Below are positions 54,939 through 64,000 of a stretch of 64,000 bases of DNA, piece by piece. Below the pieces are notes generated by a model. That model ran no database searches. It worked only from the letters and a program-made list of their open reading frames with translations, and was not told the DNA's origin. Both the position numbers and the translations under genes were made by a program. Source of the DNA: Bacteroidetes bacterium GWB2_32_14 (GTDB taxonomy: Bacteria; Bacteroidota; Bacteroidia; Bacteroidales; UBA12077); assembly GCA_001768235.1 (NCBI GenBank), contig MENK01000018.1:54882-118881 (forward strand), read 5' to 3'. Numbering within the stretch: position 1 is the first letter of the stretch; each line of letters begins with the position of its first letter.

Positions 54939-56592
54939 ACATGATATCGTGTTTATCCAGATTGTAAATATCACCATAAAATTTTATATCAGTATTCTCT
55001 TCACCGGAACAAGTTATGTATTGAATATGGATATTAATCTTTTGGGTCAGATTAATTTCGTTGTTCTCTTTGGAAGCTATTAGTTTCTTAATGTTTAAGC
55101 TGTTTTCTGAATAGTATTTATCGGTTAAATATTGTGCTAGTTTATCCGGGTTTTCTAAACGAATACATCCATGCGAAAAAGTCCTGTTTCTTTGTTGAAA
55201 AAGGCCTCTTGATGGTGTATCGTGAAGATAAATACTTTGTTCGTTTGGGAATATAAATTTTACCAGGCCAAGCGCATTAGTAGAACTGTTTTTTTGACGA
55301 ATAAAATATCTTGTGCCAAGAGGATCGTTGCTATTCCAGTTTATAGTTGATATATCAACAGTTTCCTCGCAACCATTTATTATGTAATACCCGTTTCTTT
55401 CAAGATAGGTTGAATCTTTTCTTATTTTTTGAAGCATTTCGTTGTCAACAATACTTTTAGGAACGGTCCAGTAAGGATTTGTAATTACTTTCTCGATGTT
55501 GCTTGATAATACCGGGGTCGGGGTTTCTTGTTTTCCTACAATAACATTAAAAACTTCTTTTTCCTGTTTTGATTCAATAACATGTAACCTGAATTCCGGA
55601 ATATTTACAAACAGGTAATTTTCGTCATTGTTTTTTATGTTCCTTAACCGGTTTAAATTTAAACATGCCTGAAAATACCTGTACTCTAGTAAAGATACGA
55701 GCGTTTGATGTGTAATAGTATTTAAATTAGAATCTTTGGGTAAATGAAACTGCTCTTGTAATTTATAAATTGCTGCTGAATTATTGTCTGTTGAATCAAT
55801 CTCGGATGTTTCGGTTATACCTGCATAATAAAGGCCTTTAGCAAGTAATCTGTCATCAATAAATTTGGGGGTTGTATATTTAATAGATAACTGAAGATCT
55901 ATGAAATTTGGCAGCGAACTGAGTATGTTCTGAAGTTGTACGAGCTCCGGCTGTTGTGATAAAATCTCGTTTCTTAAATTATTTTGATTCAAGGCATTAT
56001 TTAAAATCCCCGGCAAAGATTCGTAAGATATAAAATCAGTTGATAAAGTATCTTTCTCAATTATGCCTTTATTCAGATACAACATTAACTTTAATGCTGA
56101 AAAACTTACTGTAAATTCGAGGTTAATCCTTGTATCAAGCGTGTTTGTTTTAGAAAATTCGGTATTTAATTGTTTGATTTTTTCTCTGCCGAAATAGTCG
56201 ATCGGGAAACCATAGTATTTCGCACTATCAAGGATATTAATGAAGTTCCTGAATTGTAAGTTGGTTCTCAAATTGGTTGTCCATGCTGGTTGAAATTCCC
56301 TCTCTTTATAAAACCTGGATACCAATTCAGTAATCTGCTTGTTTATATTTTGTGTTGAGTAAGAGTCTGGTTGACTAATCATTGAATACAGGTTAATTTC
56401 CAGGCTATTTCTAAAATCAAATGAATTATAGTTTATATGATTTTCGTTAAGGTTTACTGATGGATTCTGGTAACTGCTTAAAGCAATCAATAAAACAATA
56501 AAAGAAAATTTAACCAGGATATTAATCAGAACTCTGTTAACACTTTGTTTTGTTGAAAAATCAAATTCTAATATGGTATTTTCTTCAACCAT
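54910..56592 (-). CDS. Large L,D-transpeptidase (YcbB/LdtD-like)
   Basis: The protein has 560 residues. A single N-terminal membrane helix (about 25-41) is followed by a scaffold domain (about 60-290) of the YcbB kind, a peptidoglycan-binding-like segment, and the YkuD catalytic domain (about 320-510) with IYLHDTPSRGLF and the active-site Cys476 in FSHGCIRLENP. This domain order matches LdtD (YcbB), which makes meso-DAP-meso-DAP crosslinks that resist beta-lactams. It probably acts in the periplasm. The tail overlaps the plus-strand L,D-transpeptidase gene by 29 bases, so the two convergent transcripts may interfere. Confidence 0.87.
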   Translation of the reverse strand: MVEENTILEFDFSTKQSVNRVLINILVKFSFIVLLIALSSYQNPSVNLNENHINYNSFDFRNSLEINLYSMISQPDSYSTQNINKQITELVSRFYKEREFQPAWTTNLRTNLQFRNFINILDSAKYYGFPIDYFGREKIKQLNTEFSKTNTLDTRINLEFTVSFSALKLMLYLNKGIIEKDTLSTDFISYESLPGILNNALNQNNLRNEILSQQPELVQLQNILSSLPNFIDLQLSIKYTTPKFIDDRLLAKGLYYAGITETSEIDSTDNNSAAIYKLQEQFHLPKDSNLNTITHQTLVSLLEYRYFQACLNLNRLRNIKNNDENYLFVNIPEFRLHVIESKQEKEVFNVIVGKQETPTPVLSSNIEKVITNPYWTVPKSIVDNEMLQKIRKDSTYLERNGYYIINGCEETVDISTINWNSNDPLGTRYFIRQKNSSTNALGLVKFIFPNEQSIYLHDTPSRGLFQQRNRTFSHGCIRLENPDKLAQYLTDKYYSENSLNIKKLIASKENNEINLTQKINIHIQYITCSGEENTDIKFYGDIYNLDKHDIMSIFSNQVEL

Positions 56593-56784
56593 TTTTTATT
56601 ACTTTTTCTACTTTCATATACGTGTTTTCTCATTAAAAGAAATTTATTTTAGATGAACATCAAACAGCTTTTGACCAATAATTAAAATCTGGAAACAAAA
56701 AATCATAAGTGTTGCAATATGCACAAATACAGCATGTTACAATAAAAGATTTAGATCGATATAATAGTAGAGATTCGATATAAG

Positions 56785-56822
56785 AAGAGAGAAAAACTTT
56801 CAGGTTTTTCTCTCTTTTTTAA
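56785..56822. terminator. Strong hairpin with T run in the 56593-56864 gap
   Basis: Arms at 56785-56797 and 56804-56816 pair perfectly, and on the plus strand six T follow. The only plus-strand gene within 2 kb is convergent with the L,D-transpeptidase, so no plus-strand gene fits it directly. It may instead stop the minus-strand permease gene or an unannotated small RNA. The remainder of the 272-base gap shows nothing else. Confidence 0.6.
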
Positions 56823-56864
56823 ACCATCCCCTGATGGTGAAAATATTTGAAGTAATGGTGCCTG

Positions 56865-59264
56865 TTATTCGTAACGCAAAGTTTGTGCCGGGTTTGTATT
56901 TGCTGCTTTAATTGCCTGAAAACTTGTGGTTAACAATGCAATTGCAATAGCTAATACTGCGGCAAGAGCAAAAACCCACCAGCTTAAATCTGTTTTGTAG
57001 GCATAATCCTGTAACCATTTGTTAATTAAATACCATGATGCCGGGATTGCTACAACAATTGCAATAATTACCAGTTTAATAAAGTCTTTAGATAAAATAT
57101 AAGCAATTTCTGATGATGTAGAACCCATTGCTTTACGGATACCAATTTCTTTTATTCGTTTTTCTGTCATAAACGAAACAAGTCCGAATAAACCTAACGA
57201 TGCAATTACAACTGCAATTATTGCAAAATATTTTATTAAACTTCCCATGCGTTGTTCTGTTTTATACATGTTTTCATATTCATCATTTAAAAAGTGATAT
57301 TCAAATGGATAGGATGGAATTACTGAGTTCCATGTATCTTTTAATTTTTCGATAGTTTGTGGTACATCACCCGGTTTAATACGCATGATTATATACCGGA
57401 TATATTCATCATAACCCACAGCAATGGCAAGAGGCTCAATTTCTGAACGCATGGAGTAAAAGTGAAAGTTTTTCATTATCCCTATAATTCTGCCCTTGCT
57501 AACTCCCAGAAAAGAAAAACGCATACCAATAGGGTCATCAACATTCAAAATTTTAAGCATTTCTTCGTTTATTAAAAATGCTCCTGTTGAGTCAGCAATC
57601 CTGTCCGAAGGAAAATCTTTAGAGAAACTTCTCCCGTTCACAATAGGAATTTTTAACGTTTCGGTATAATCGAAATCAACAACACTCATGCTTACAAGGA
57701 TACTCAGGTTTGGATCTTTGCCGTCCCAATCTACTCCACCTGAATTGCTTCCGATATCGCTCGGTAAATGTGACGATGCTGTAACATTCTCAACCATTGG
57801 ATTTGCTTTAAAGGCATCTTTAATAACTGAATAGGATTTATTGATATCACCATACATTTGAATATACAAAACATGATCCTTTTCGTATCCCAGCTTTTGT
57901 GCCTGCATAAACCTGAGCTGCTTGTAAATAAAAACAGTTCCAATAATCAGGATTATGGATAAAAAAAACTGGAATATAACCAGGAATTTTCTCAGGTTTC
58001 CTTTTGCAGATAATTCGCTAACGCCTCCTTTAAGTACTTTTACAGGATTAAATTTTGAAAGATAAATTGCAGGATAAATGCCGGCAACTATTCCTGTAAA
58101 AAGAGTTATTGAAATAAGGCCAAAAATAAATTCGGGACTCTTGAAAAACTCAAAAGATATTTGCTTCCCCGAGAGCAGGTTAAATTTTGATAAAAGTAAT
58201 GCCGTGAAAATTAAAGCGATAACAGATGAAATGATGGTAGTTATAACAGATTCACCAAAAAATTGAAGAATAATATTTCCCCTGCTTGCACCCGATGTTT
58301 TTCGCATTCCAATTTCTTTTGCTCTTCTTGTTGATCGGGCTGTTGAAAGATTCATAAAATTAATACAGGCAATAAGCAATATAAATAACCCGATAGTTAT
58401 AAATATGAATACATTCTGAATTTGACCGGGCGAATGCCCGTAACCAAAATATTGATGCAGGTGCATGTCTTTTAAAGAAGCAAGCATAAACTTTGTTTTA
58501 TAATCACTTTCTTTATAATCATCATCAAATTCGATGTGGCTTTTAACAACATCAATAAGTTTCTGGTTAACAGGAACAGGCTCTGTTCCTTTTTTTAGCT
58601 TTACATAAGTTGTAATCGAGTTATTTCCCCAATGATCGTTGTAAAAGCCAATTGTTTTAACAAAATCAAATGGTACAAGAAACCCGAAACGAATACTCGT
58701 GTTTGCAGGTATTTTCTTTAATACCCCGGTAACTGTAAATTCGAACTGGTTATCAACGCGAATAGTTTTACCTAAAGGGTTTTCCTGTCCAAAATATTTT
58801 TCGGCCATTTCCTTTGTTAAAACTAAACTTAATGGTTTTGTGAGAGCTGTTTGGGGATCACCTGATTCAAGATCGAAACTAAAAACAGAGAAAATAGTAG
58901 AATCAACCGCGGCTATTCCTGATTCAAAAAAAGATTTTTCACCATATTTAAGTAACAGGTTTCCCGTGTATGCAAATCGAATAGCATCTTCAATCTCAGG
59001 GATTTCCATTTTCCAACCCTCGCCCGAAGGATAGGGCGTAACATTTACATGATACGATTCGCCATTATAAAACTGGTCTTGTTCGACCCGGTATATCTGA
59101 TCAATTTGCGTGTGAAATTTGTCGTAGGTAATTTCATCGTAAACCCACATGAAAATTAATAAAGCACAGGTTATTCCAAGTGCTAATCCGAATATATTTA
59201 TAAAAGAGAATCCTTTATGTCTGGTAATATTCCGGAAGGCAATTTTAAGGTAATTTTGAATCAT
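56865..59264 (-). CDS. MacB/FtsX-family ABC transporter permease
   Basis: The protein has 799 residues in the duplicated FtsX layout. An N-terminal helix (about 20-42) is followed by a large periplasmic MacB_PCD domain (about 50-270) and three helices (about 285-400), the first FtsX domain. A second periplasmic domain (about 440-640) and four helices (about 680-790), with the typical KRIKEIGIRKAMGSTSSEIAYIL, complete it. Such permeases pair with an ATPase that is not in the window and act as mechanotransmission transporters for lipoproteins, peptides or antibiotics. It is monocistronic. Confidence 0.9.
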   Translation of the reverse strand: MIQNYLKIAFRNITRHKGFSFINIFGLALGITCALLIFMWVYDEITYDKFHTQIDQIYRVEQDQFYNGESYHVNVTPYPSGEGWKMEIPEIEDAIRFAYTGNLLLKYGEKSFFESGIAAVDSTIFSVFSFDLESGDPQTALTKPLSLVLTKEMAEKYFGQENPLGKTIRVDNQFEFTVTGVLKKIPANTSIRFGFLVPFDFVKTIGFYNDHWGNNSITTYVKLKKGTEPVPVNQKLIDVVKSHIEFDDDYKESDYKTKFMLASLKDMHLHQYFGYGHSPGQIQNVFIFITIGLFILLIACINFMNLSTARSTRRAKEIGMRKTSGASRGNIILQFFGESVITTIISSVIALIFTALLLSKFNLLSGKQISFEFFKSPEFIFGLISITLFTGIVAGIYPAIYLSKFNPVKVLKGGVSELSAKGNLRKFLVIFQFFLSIILIIGTVFIYKQLRFMQAQKLGYEKDHVLYIQMYGDINKSYSVIKDAFKANPMVENVTASSHLPSDIGSNSGGVDWDGKDPNLSILVSMSVVDFDYTETLKIPIVNGRSFSKDFPSDRIADSTGAFLINEEMLKILNVDDPIGMRFSFLGVSKGRIIGIMKNFHFYSMRSEIEPLAIAVGYDEYIRYIIMRIKPGDVPQTIEKLKDTWNSVIPSYPFEYHFLNDEYENMYKTEQRMGSLIKYFAIIAVVIASLGLFGLVSFMTEKRIKEIGIRKAMGSTSSEIAYILSKDFIKLVIIAIVVAIPASWYLINKWLQDYAYKTDLSWWVFALAAVLAIAIALLTTSFQAIKAANTNPAQTLRYE

Positions 59265-59355
59265 ATTTTCAGGTTTAATTTTTTTTAAAGACGAATTTAA
59301 AAATGGATTGATGCATTTTATTTTAAAATGATATTAAAGCATAAGAATTAATTGA

Positions 59356-59363
59356 TAATTTTG
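59356..59363 (+). promoter_or_regulatory. Bacteroidota-type -7 box for the serine hydrolase gene
   Basis: TAATTTTG matches TAnnTTTG 29 bases before the ATG at 59393. No convincing TTTG lies upstream at the usual spacing. Confidence 0.45.
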
Positions 59364-59392
59364 GTATCGAAGGTTTATTAAAAGGTTTTATT

Positions 59393-60676
59393 ATGAATAA
59401 ACAGACTTTTCAATTAATTCTTTTGTCATTATTCCCTTTTTTATTTTTTAATCAGTGCTCGGTGTCGCACAAGATAAAGAAAAACCCGAACGATTTAATT
59501 CATGGCTATGTAGCTCCTGGATTTGAAGATGTAAAAGAAGAGTTTATTCAAAATTTTATTAAACGGGGCGAAAATGGTGCTGCATTTTCAGTTTATTACA
59601 AAGGGGAAAAAGTAGTTGATTTATGGGGAGGTTATAAAGATGCTTTAACAAAGGAACCCTGGGAAGAAAACACGAAAGTGATTGTTTTTTCCACAACCAA
59701 AGGTTTGGCAGCCATGTGCCTTGCAATGGCTCATTCTAACGGATGGCTCGATTATGATGAAAAAGTTTCGACTTACTGGCCCGAGTTTGCTCAAAACGGG
59801 AAAGAAAACATAACTGTCCGGCAATTGTTGGCTCACGAGGCCGGATTGTGTTTGGTCGATGAAATATTTACAATATCCGATTTAAAAGATTTTGATAAGA
59901 TTGCAAATATCATGGCCCGACAAAAACCTTTATGGGAACCGGGACAGAGACATGGTTATCATTTATCAACCATGGGAATGTACATGAACGAGCTTATGCG
60001 CAGGGTTGATCCAGGGCATAGAAGTATTGGTGTGTTTTTCTCTGAAGAAATAGCAGGCCCTTTAAACCTTAACTTTTATATCGGGTTGCCCGATTCTATT
60101 CCTGGTGAGCATATCGCCAAGGTTCTTTTGCCTTCCATTGGGCAGTTTGTTTTTAATATGAACAAAATTCCCGTCAAAATGCGTAAGAGCCTTCGAAACA
60201 GGAAATCTGTTTTGGCACAATCATTTAATGTACCCGAGAAATTTTACCCCAATGATGAAACTACCTACAGGGTTGAGATGCCTTCAGGAAATGGAATAGG
60301 AGATGCACGTTCCATTGCAAAAGTTTATAGTGTTTTTGCATCAGGGGCAAAAGAGTTACATGTAAGTGATGAAACCTTTGCCGAGCTTACAAATAAAGCA
60401 CAGGTTCCTCCTGCAGGTGCTTTCGATGAAATAATGGGTGTTGATACTTATTTCTCTGTGGGGTTTATTAAACCCGGGCCAAATTTTGAATACGGATCAA
60501 GTTACAAAGCCTTTGGTACCCCGGGAGCCGGCGGTTCATTTGGCTTCGCCGATCCTGATAAACAAATTGGATATGCCTACATTATGACTAAAATGGGAAT
60601 CTATTTAAATAACGATCCGCGCGAAGTAGCTTTACGAAATACTTTATACAAATGTATTGAGCGAATTGAAAAATAA
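59393..60676 (+). CDS. Beta-lactamase-fold serine hydrolase (esterase type)
   Basis: The protein has 427 residues and an N-terminal hydrophobic signal, possibly a lipoprotein (Cys22 in FFNQC, a weak lipobox). The serine-reactive motifs are STTK (Ser100, Lys103), a Tyr in HGYHLSTMG, and the third motif in the GTPGAGGSFGF region near residue 380. Class C beta-lactamases, D-aminopeptidases and EstB-type esterases share this fold; the sequence fits the esterase or unknown-hydrolase branch. It is probably periplasmic or outer-membrane exposed. The true substrate is unknown. It is unrelated in position to the second such gene at 62.4 kb. Confidence 0.83.
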   Translation: MNKQTFQLILLSLFPFLFFNQCSVSHKIKKNPNDLIHGYVAPGFEDVKEEFIQNFIKRGENGAAFSVYYKGEKVVDLWGGYKDALTKEPWEENTKVIVFSTTKGLAAMCLAMAHSNGWLDYDEKVSTYWPEFAQNGKENITVRQLLAHEAGLCLVDEIFTISDLKDFDKIANIMARQKPLWEPGQRHGYHLSTMGMYMNELMRRVDPGHRSIGVFFSEEIAGPLNLNFYIGLPDSIPGEHIAKVLLPSIGQFVFNMNKIPVKMRKSLRNRKSVLAQSFNVPEKFYPNDETTYRVEMPSGNGIGDARSIAKVYSVFASGAKELHVSDETFAELTNKAQVPPAGAFDEIMGVDTYFSVGFIKPGPNFEYGSSYKAFGTPGAGGSFGFADPDKQIGYAYIMTKMGIYLNNDPREVALRNTLYKCIERIEK

Positions 60677-60768
60677 TCGTTTAATTTCCCAGTTTCAAAA
60701 TTCTATTTAAAATTTATGGTTAGTTAATCCGAATGAACTAATATTGAAAAGAAAAAAATGTAACAAAA

Positions 60769-61521
60769 ATGAAGAAAATTATTATCCTGGGTTGGTTATT
60801 TATAAGTTTTGCAGGATATAGCCAGAAACTAAACAGAGCAGGAAAGATTGTAATTGATGAGTTACCAAAAGCCCCTGATCATGAAATAATTAAAGAAAAC
60901 AACAAATTCAGGATTTATAAAGATTCACTGATATTTGATGGAAATGTTTTATATAAACTGCCCGATGGCTATATTGCAAATGATGAAACTGCCGATGATA
61001 ACCCGGATAGAATGAACTATTATGATTTAACCGGGAATTTAAAAGTTTCACTAATTAGTCCAAGAATTATCAATTTTAAAATTTCAGGGAATGGGAATTT
61101 TGCAGCTTTTTATAACCAGCAAAATATCTTACTGGTAAATCTGAAAAACTTCTTTATAGATACACTAAATGGTTCACACTCATTTGCATTTACAAGTGAT
61201 GAAAAACTAATCTATTTTGATTCGCGGGAAAGAATTATCGTGTATGATAACTATGTTTATACTTCAAAAGAGTTTCCTGTAATGTTCCTTGATTTCAATT
61301 CAGCAATACTTGTAATTACCTCTGAAAAAATAATGAAACTCACCGATTCGGGTTTTATTACAGTTCGTGAATTTTATGGTACTTTTTATGATGCTATGGT
61401 AATTGATAATATTCTTTATTTTGTCGATAAGACATCTAAACGAAAAGATACTAACTACAGGTTATTTAAAACATCAGATTTAGTTAACTATGTAATTGTG
61501 GAAATGTTGGACTACATGTAA
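60769..61521 (+). CDS. Secreted protein of unknown function
   Basis: The protein has 250 residues with a signal peptide (MKKIIILGWLFISFAGYSQ). I do not recognise a family. The mature part contains short beta-strand-like segments (NFKISGNGNFAAFYNQQNILLVNLKNF, FAFTSDEKLIYFDSRERIIVYD) that suggest a beta-propeller-like or repeat fold, but repeats are irregular. The C-terminus is not a T9SS sorting domain. It is preceded by a 92-base gap after the serine hydrolase gene and may be co-transcribed. Confidence 0.7.
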   Translation: MKKIIILGWLFISFAGYSQKLNRAGKIVIDELPKAPDHEIIKENNKFRIYKDSLIFDGNVLYKLPDGYIANDETADDNPDRMNYYDLTGNLKVSLISPRIINFKISGNGNFAAFYNQQNILLVNLKNFFIDTLNGSHSFAFTSDEKLIYFDSRERIIVYDNYVYTSKEFPVMFLDFNSAILVITSEKIMKLTDSGFITVREFYGTFYDAMVIDNILYFVDKTSKRKDTNYRLFKTSDLVNYVIVEMLDYM

Positions 61522-61562
61522 GTTACAAGTAAATAGTATTTTCGATACTAAAGCCCGAAAAT

Positions 61563-62321
61563 CTAAAACCGTAACGACAAACAACTCAATCCACCATCCA
61601 TTTTTTGGAACTCGCTCATGTCGAGTTCAATAATTTTATACCCCAGTTTTTCAACATTCGATTTTGTTTTTGGAAATCCTTTAGGTATAAGAACATAATC
61701 GTTTACCCTCAGGCAATTGGCTGCATAAAGCTCATCCTGTTCTATAATTATTCGGTTGAATGCACTTAGTTCGTTCATGGTGCAAATGCTTTCCTGTATT
61801 AGAATGTTATTTTCTCCTAAATAATTAACACCTGTTTTAAAATGTAAGATGTTACAAACAGGAATTACATAAATAGTATAATTTTGTTTATCAAGTATTT
61901 CCTTTAGTTGCCTTGACCCGGTAAGGTTTGTTCTGTTTGATAGCCCTATAAAAAACTGATTATCGGCTTGCATCACGTCGCCACCATCAAGTGTTCCCGG
62001 TTCTGTAATTGAGTATAGCGGGAGCAATGGCTCAAGAACTTTTTTAATTTCTATTTCTTCACCCAACCGCTTTTTATTTCCCGGCCGGGCAATAACACCA
62101 AAGTCTTTTGTAACTACAGCGGTATCTTCAACAAAACATGAATCGGGAAATTCAGGGTCTGCTTCGAGAACAATTAATTCTAATCCGCATTTTGCAAGCG
62201 CTTCGCAATATGCATCGTGTTGCTTCAAAGCCAGTTTGTAAGCTGGTTTTCCAAGATTAGCTTCTGTAATTCCACTGGCAAAAGTATGTGCCGGTTTTCG
62301 AACTACCGCTTTTGTAAACAT
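61563..62321 (-). CDS. DDAH-like amidinohydrolase
   Basis: The protein has 252 residues with the pentein fold. The catalytic Cys247 is in GGLSCLSLRF at the C-terminus. The catalytic His lies in ILHFKTGVNYL (about residue 160), and acidic residues are in DSCFVEDTAVV and GTLDGGDVM. The layout matches N-omega,N-omega-dimethylarginine dimethylaminohydrolases, which release citrulline from methylated arginine. Arginine deiminases are longer, so DDAH is preferred. It is cytoplasmic and monocistronic. A role in arginine use is inferred from the family. Confidence 0.87.
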   Translation of the reverse strand: MFTKAVVRKPAHTFASGITEANLGKPAYKLALKQHDAYCEALAKCGLELIVLEADPEFPDSCFVEDTAVVTKDFGVIARPGNKKRLGEEIEIKKVLEPLLPLYSITEPGTLDGGDVMQADNQFFIGLSNRTNLTGSRQLKEILDKQNYTIYVIPVCNILHFKTGVNYLGENNILIQESICTMNELSAFNRIIIEQDELYAANCLRVNDYVLIPKGFPKTKSNVEKLGYKIIELDMSEFQKMDGGLSCLSLRF

Positions 62322-62410
62322 AATTTTGATATTTGTTAAATTGTTTTTTTTACTAAATTAAACCTTTTAATGAACAGGATTTCTAAATTACAAAATAAAA
62401 CTTTATTTAT

Positions 62411-63547
62411 ATGAGAAAAATTACATTCATTTTTTTAGCAGCTGTTTTAATTGTATCGTGTCAATCAGAAAAAACAAAAAAAGAAACAGCGATTAAATCA
62501 GAGCTTCAGAAAATAATACAGGAGCTTGGTGTCCCGGGAATAAATATGTCTATTTCTATGCCCGATGATGAAATCTGGACTATCTCTGAAGGATATGCCG
62601 ATAAAGAAAAACAAATTTTAATGAAACCTGAGGATGTAATGTTTTCGGGTAGTACGGGAAAAACATTTTGTGCTGCACTTATACTCCAGTTACAGGACGA
62701 AGGAAAACTAAATGTTGACGATTCGTTATCGAAATATTTTGGTAACGAAGATTGGTTTAATAAGATACCTAATGCACGTAAACTTACATTAAGAATGTTG
62801 TTAAATCATACAACGGGACTCGAACGTTACGAATTCGATGATTCTGTTGCTATTATGCTAAATAAAAATCCCGATAAGGTTTGGACTGGTGTTGATCGAT
62901 TGTCTCTCATTTTTGGCAAACCAGCTTTACACGAACCGGGTAAGGGTTGGGCATACTCCGATACAAACTATATTATATTGGGTATGTTAATTGAAAAGCT
63001 TACATCTAATGAGTATTATGCAGAACTTGAAAAACGATTTTTTCAACCCCTGAAACTTGAAAATACATTCCCTGCAAATAACAGGGAAATAACCAGATTA
63101 ATACCAGGTTACACGGCATTTTCAAAAGAATTTGCTGTGCCCGAAAAAGTTTTATTAGATAATGGTAAGTTTGCTTTTAATCCACAAATGGAATTTACAG
63201 GTGGCGGCATAGCTTGCACAGCATCCGATTTGGCTAAATGGGGAAAATTGTATTATAGTGGTAAGGTTTTTTCGCAGGATTCGTATAAATTAATGATAAC
63301 TCCAGCTGATCAAAAAACAGATTTGCAGGATAATGCAAAATATGGTATGGCATGTTTTGTATGGGACGAAGATGGAAGAATATCTTTTGGACATACAGGC
63401 TTTTTCCCGGGTTATGTAACTATTGTTGAATACATTCCCGGCTACAACATTTGTATAGCCATGCAATGGAATACCGATAAGAAAAATCCTGAAAAATCGT
63501 TACACAGGTATCTCGATAAAATAAAGGAAATAATTAAAGAACAGTAA
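62411..63547 (+). CDS. Beta-lactamase-fold serine hydrolase, lipoprotein
   Basis: The protein has 378 residues and a lipoprotein signal with Cys17 in LIVSC. The three active-site motifs are clear: STGK (Ser81, Lys84), YSDTNY and the HTG triad in FGHTGFFPG. The fold is that of penicillin-binding protein/class C beta-lactamase (DD-peptidase, esterase and D-aminopeptidase branches). It is outer-membrane or periplasm anchored. Its partner at 59.4 kb shares the fold but not close sequence. The activity is unknown. Confidence 0.87.
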   Translation: MRKITFIFLAAVLIVSCQSEKTKKETAIKSELQKIIQELGVPGINMSISMPDDEIWTISEGYADKEKQILMKPEDVMFSGSTGKTFCAALILQLQDEGKLNVDDSLSKYFGNEDWFNKIPNARKLTLRMLLNHTTGLERYEFDDSVAIMLNKNPDKVWTGVDRLSLIFGKPALHEPGKGWAYSDTNYIILGMLIEKLTSNEYYAELEKRFFQPLKLENTFPANNREITRLIPGYTAFSKEFAVPEKVLLDNGKFAFNPQMEFTGGGIACTASDLAKWGKLYYSGKVFSQDSYKLMITPADQKTDLQDNAKYGMACFVWDEDGRISFGHTGFFPGYVTIVEYIPGYNICIAMQWNTDKKNPEKSLHRYLDKIKEIIKEQ

Positions 63548-63735
63548 CGTTTAAAACACCGGCTTGCTCTTTTGAATTAGTGAACTTTGTTGTTTTTCTG
63601 CTAACCTGCCTGCCGAATAAAGTTTTTTGGCAGGCGGGGATTCCTTAGGTTCAAATTTTTCACAAAGAAAAGAATACTCAGTAAATACTTTGAGCAAATT
63701 GCTTTAACAAAGAAACAACCCTGGGGTTACTAAAA

Positions 63736-63759
63736 AAGGCGGCCCGTTAAGACCGCCTT
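63736..63759 (-). terminator. Rho-independent terminator of the papain-like peptidase gene
   Basis: Arms aaggcgg (63736-63742) and ccgcctt (63753-63759) pair, and on the minus strand T residues follow. It lies 20 bases beyond the stop of the gene that ends at 63779. Confidence 0.8.
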
Positions 63760-63778
63760 AAATTACCCAAAAGTTTAT

Positions 63779-64000
63779 TTATTCATAAATAACGTATGCT
63801 TCTGTCCAAACGCTAGTTATTAAGGTATATGAAATCCATCCGTAACCAGATGAAGCCCATGAAGTTCCCCAAGAATTCATTATTTTGAAAGCTCCTTTAG
63901 CATCGTCGTATCCAACGCAAGCATAGCAATGGCCACCATAGCTACGACCTTTAATAGATGTTTGGATTGCTCCATCAGCTAAATACATAAAGCTGCTATA
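63779..64000 (-). CDS. Papain-family (C1) cysteine peptidase, C-terminal fragment
   Basis: Only the last 73 residues are inside the window, and the frame runs through the edge at 64000. It contains the catalytic His in YGGHCYACVGYDD and the catalytic Asn in IMNSWGTSWASSGYGWISY, the end signature of C1A peptidases. The catalytic Cys and any signal peptide lie outside. The fragment ends with WTEAYVIYE and has no T9SS domain. It is probably a secreted or periplasmic peptidase. A terminator lies 20 bases after the stop. Confidence 0.85.
   Translation of the reverse strand, partial: YSSFMYLADGAIQTSIKGRSYGGHCYACVGYDDAKGAFKIMNSWGTSWASSGYGWISYTLITSVWTEAYVIYE

Noticed and set aside
63605..63638. Inverted repeat cctgcctgcc / ggcaggcggg after the second serine hydrolase
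   Set aside because: One arm mismatch and no T run follow, so I did not call it a terminator.
1..64000. tRNA, rRNA and CRISPR features
   Set aside because: I looked for T-loop-like GTTCRANNC with acceptor pairing, rRNA signatures and regularly spaced repeats, and found none.

Overview
The window comes from an AT-rich chromosome of the phylum Bacteroidota, probably an anaerobic or facultative member near the Bacteroidales/Marinilabiliales. The evidence is a C-terminal type IX secretion (T9SS) sorting domain, many lipoproteins, FISUMP and SPOR-domain proteins, the futalosine enzyme MqnE, Bacteroidota-type promoter boxes (TAnnTTTG) at several starts, and few Shine-Dalgarno sequences. I found no tRNA, rRNA, CRISPR array, phage, transposase or integrase.

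Layout. 1-5.2 kb (+): a tight four-gene run made of the tail of a RimK-related ATP-grasp ligase, a membrane-anchored TPR protein, an outer-membrane barrel and a membrane-fused spermidine-synthase-like protein. This is the best candidate for an undescribed pathway. 5.3-24 kb: mixed single genes, including a REC protein, a DUF4386-like membrane protein, an MFS carrier, a SPOR lipoprotein, an acyl-CoA ligase, two tail-to-tail SpoIIE-type phosphatases, a cupin, an M28 peptidase, an OmpA-type protein, an amidohydrolase, a NYN-domain protein and a histidine kinase.

24.2-28.6 kb is an accessory island, all on the minus strand: a FISUMP lipoprotein, an unknown protein and a TIR/SEFIR protein. Each is followed by a long imperfect-hairpin element of one family, resembling integron attC sites without an integrase. 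A direct repeat of about 145 bp brackets the FISUMP unit.

28.6-42.5 kb (-) is mostly core: a fused DmsB/DmsC-like subunit and a molybdopterin oxidoreductase beside D-Ala-D-Ala ligase, an HNH endonuclease, a lipocalin, RluD, a T9SS protein, a PASTA protein, MqnE, ribosomal protein L34 (a 52-residue gene), RsmG, an ECF sigma factor and a glycosyltransferase. 42.6-54 kb holds tgt, an LptF/G permease, a carboxyltransferase with its biotin carrier, ispE, dnaB, a HAD nucleotidase, rmuC and a peptide deformylase-like gene. 54.2-64 kb holds two convergent overlapping L,D-transpeptidases, a MacB/FtsX-type permease, two beta-lactamase-fold hydrolases, a DDAH-like amidinohydrolase and the end of a papain-family peptidase.

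Cell-envelope themes recur: peptidoglycan precursor supply and L,D-crosslinking, lipopolysaccharide export, outer-membrane proteins and lipoproteins. All functional calls come from reading translated sequence and motifs by eye. No database search was run.
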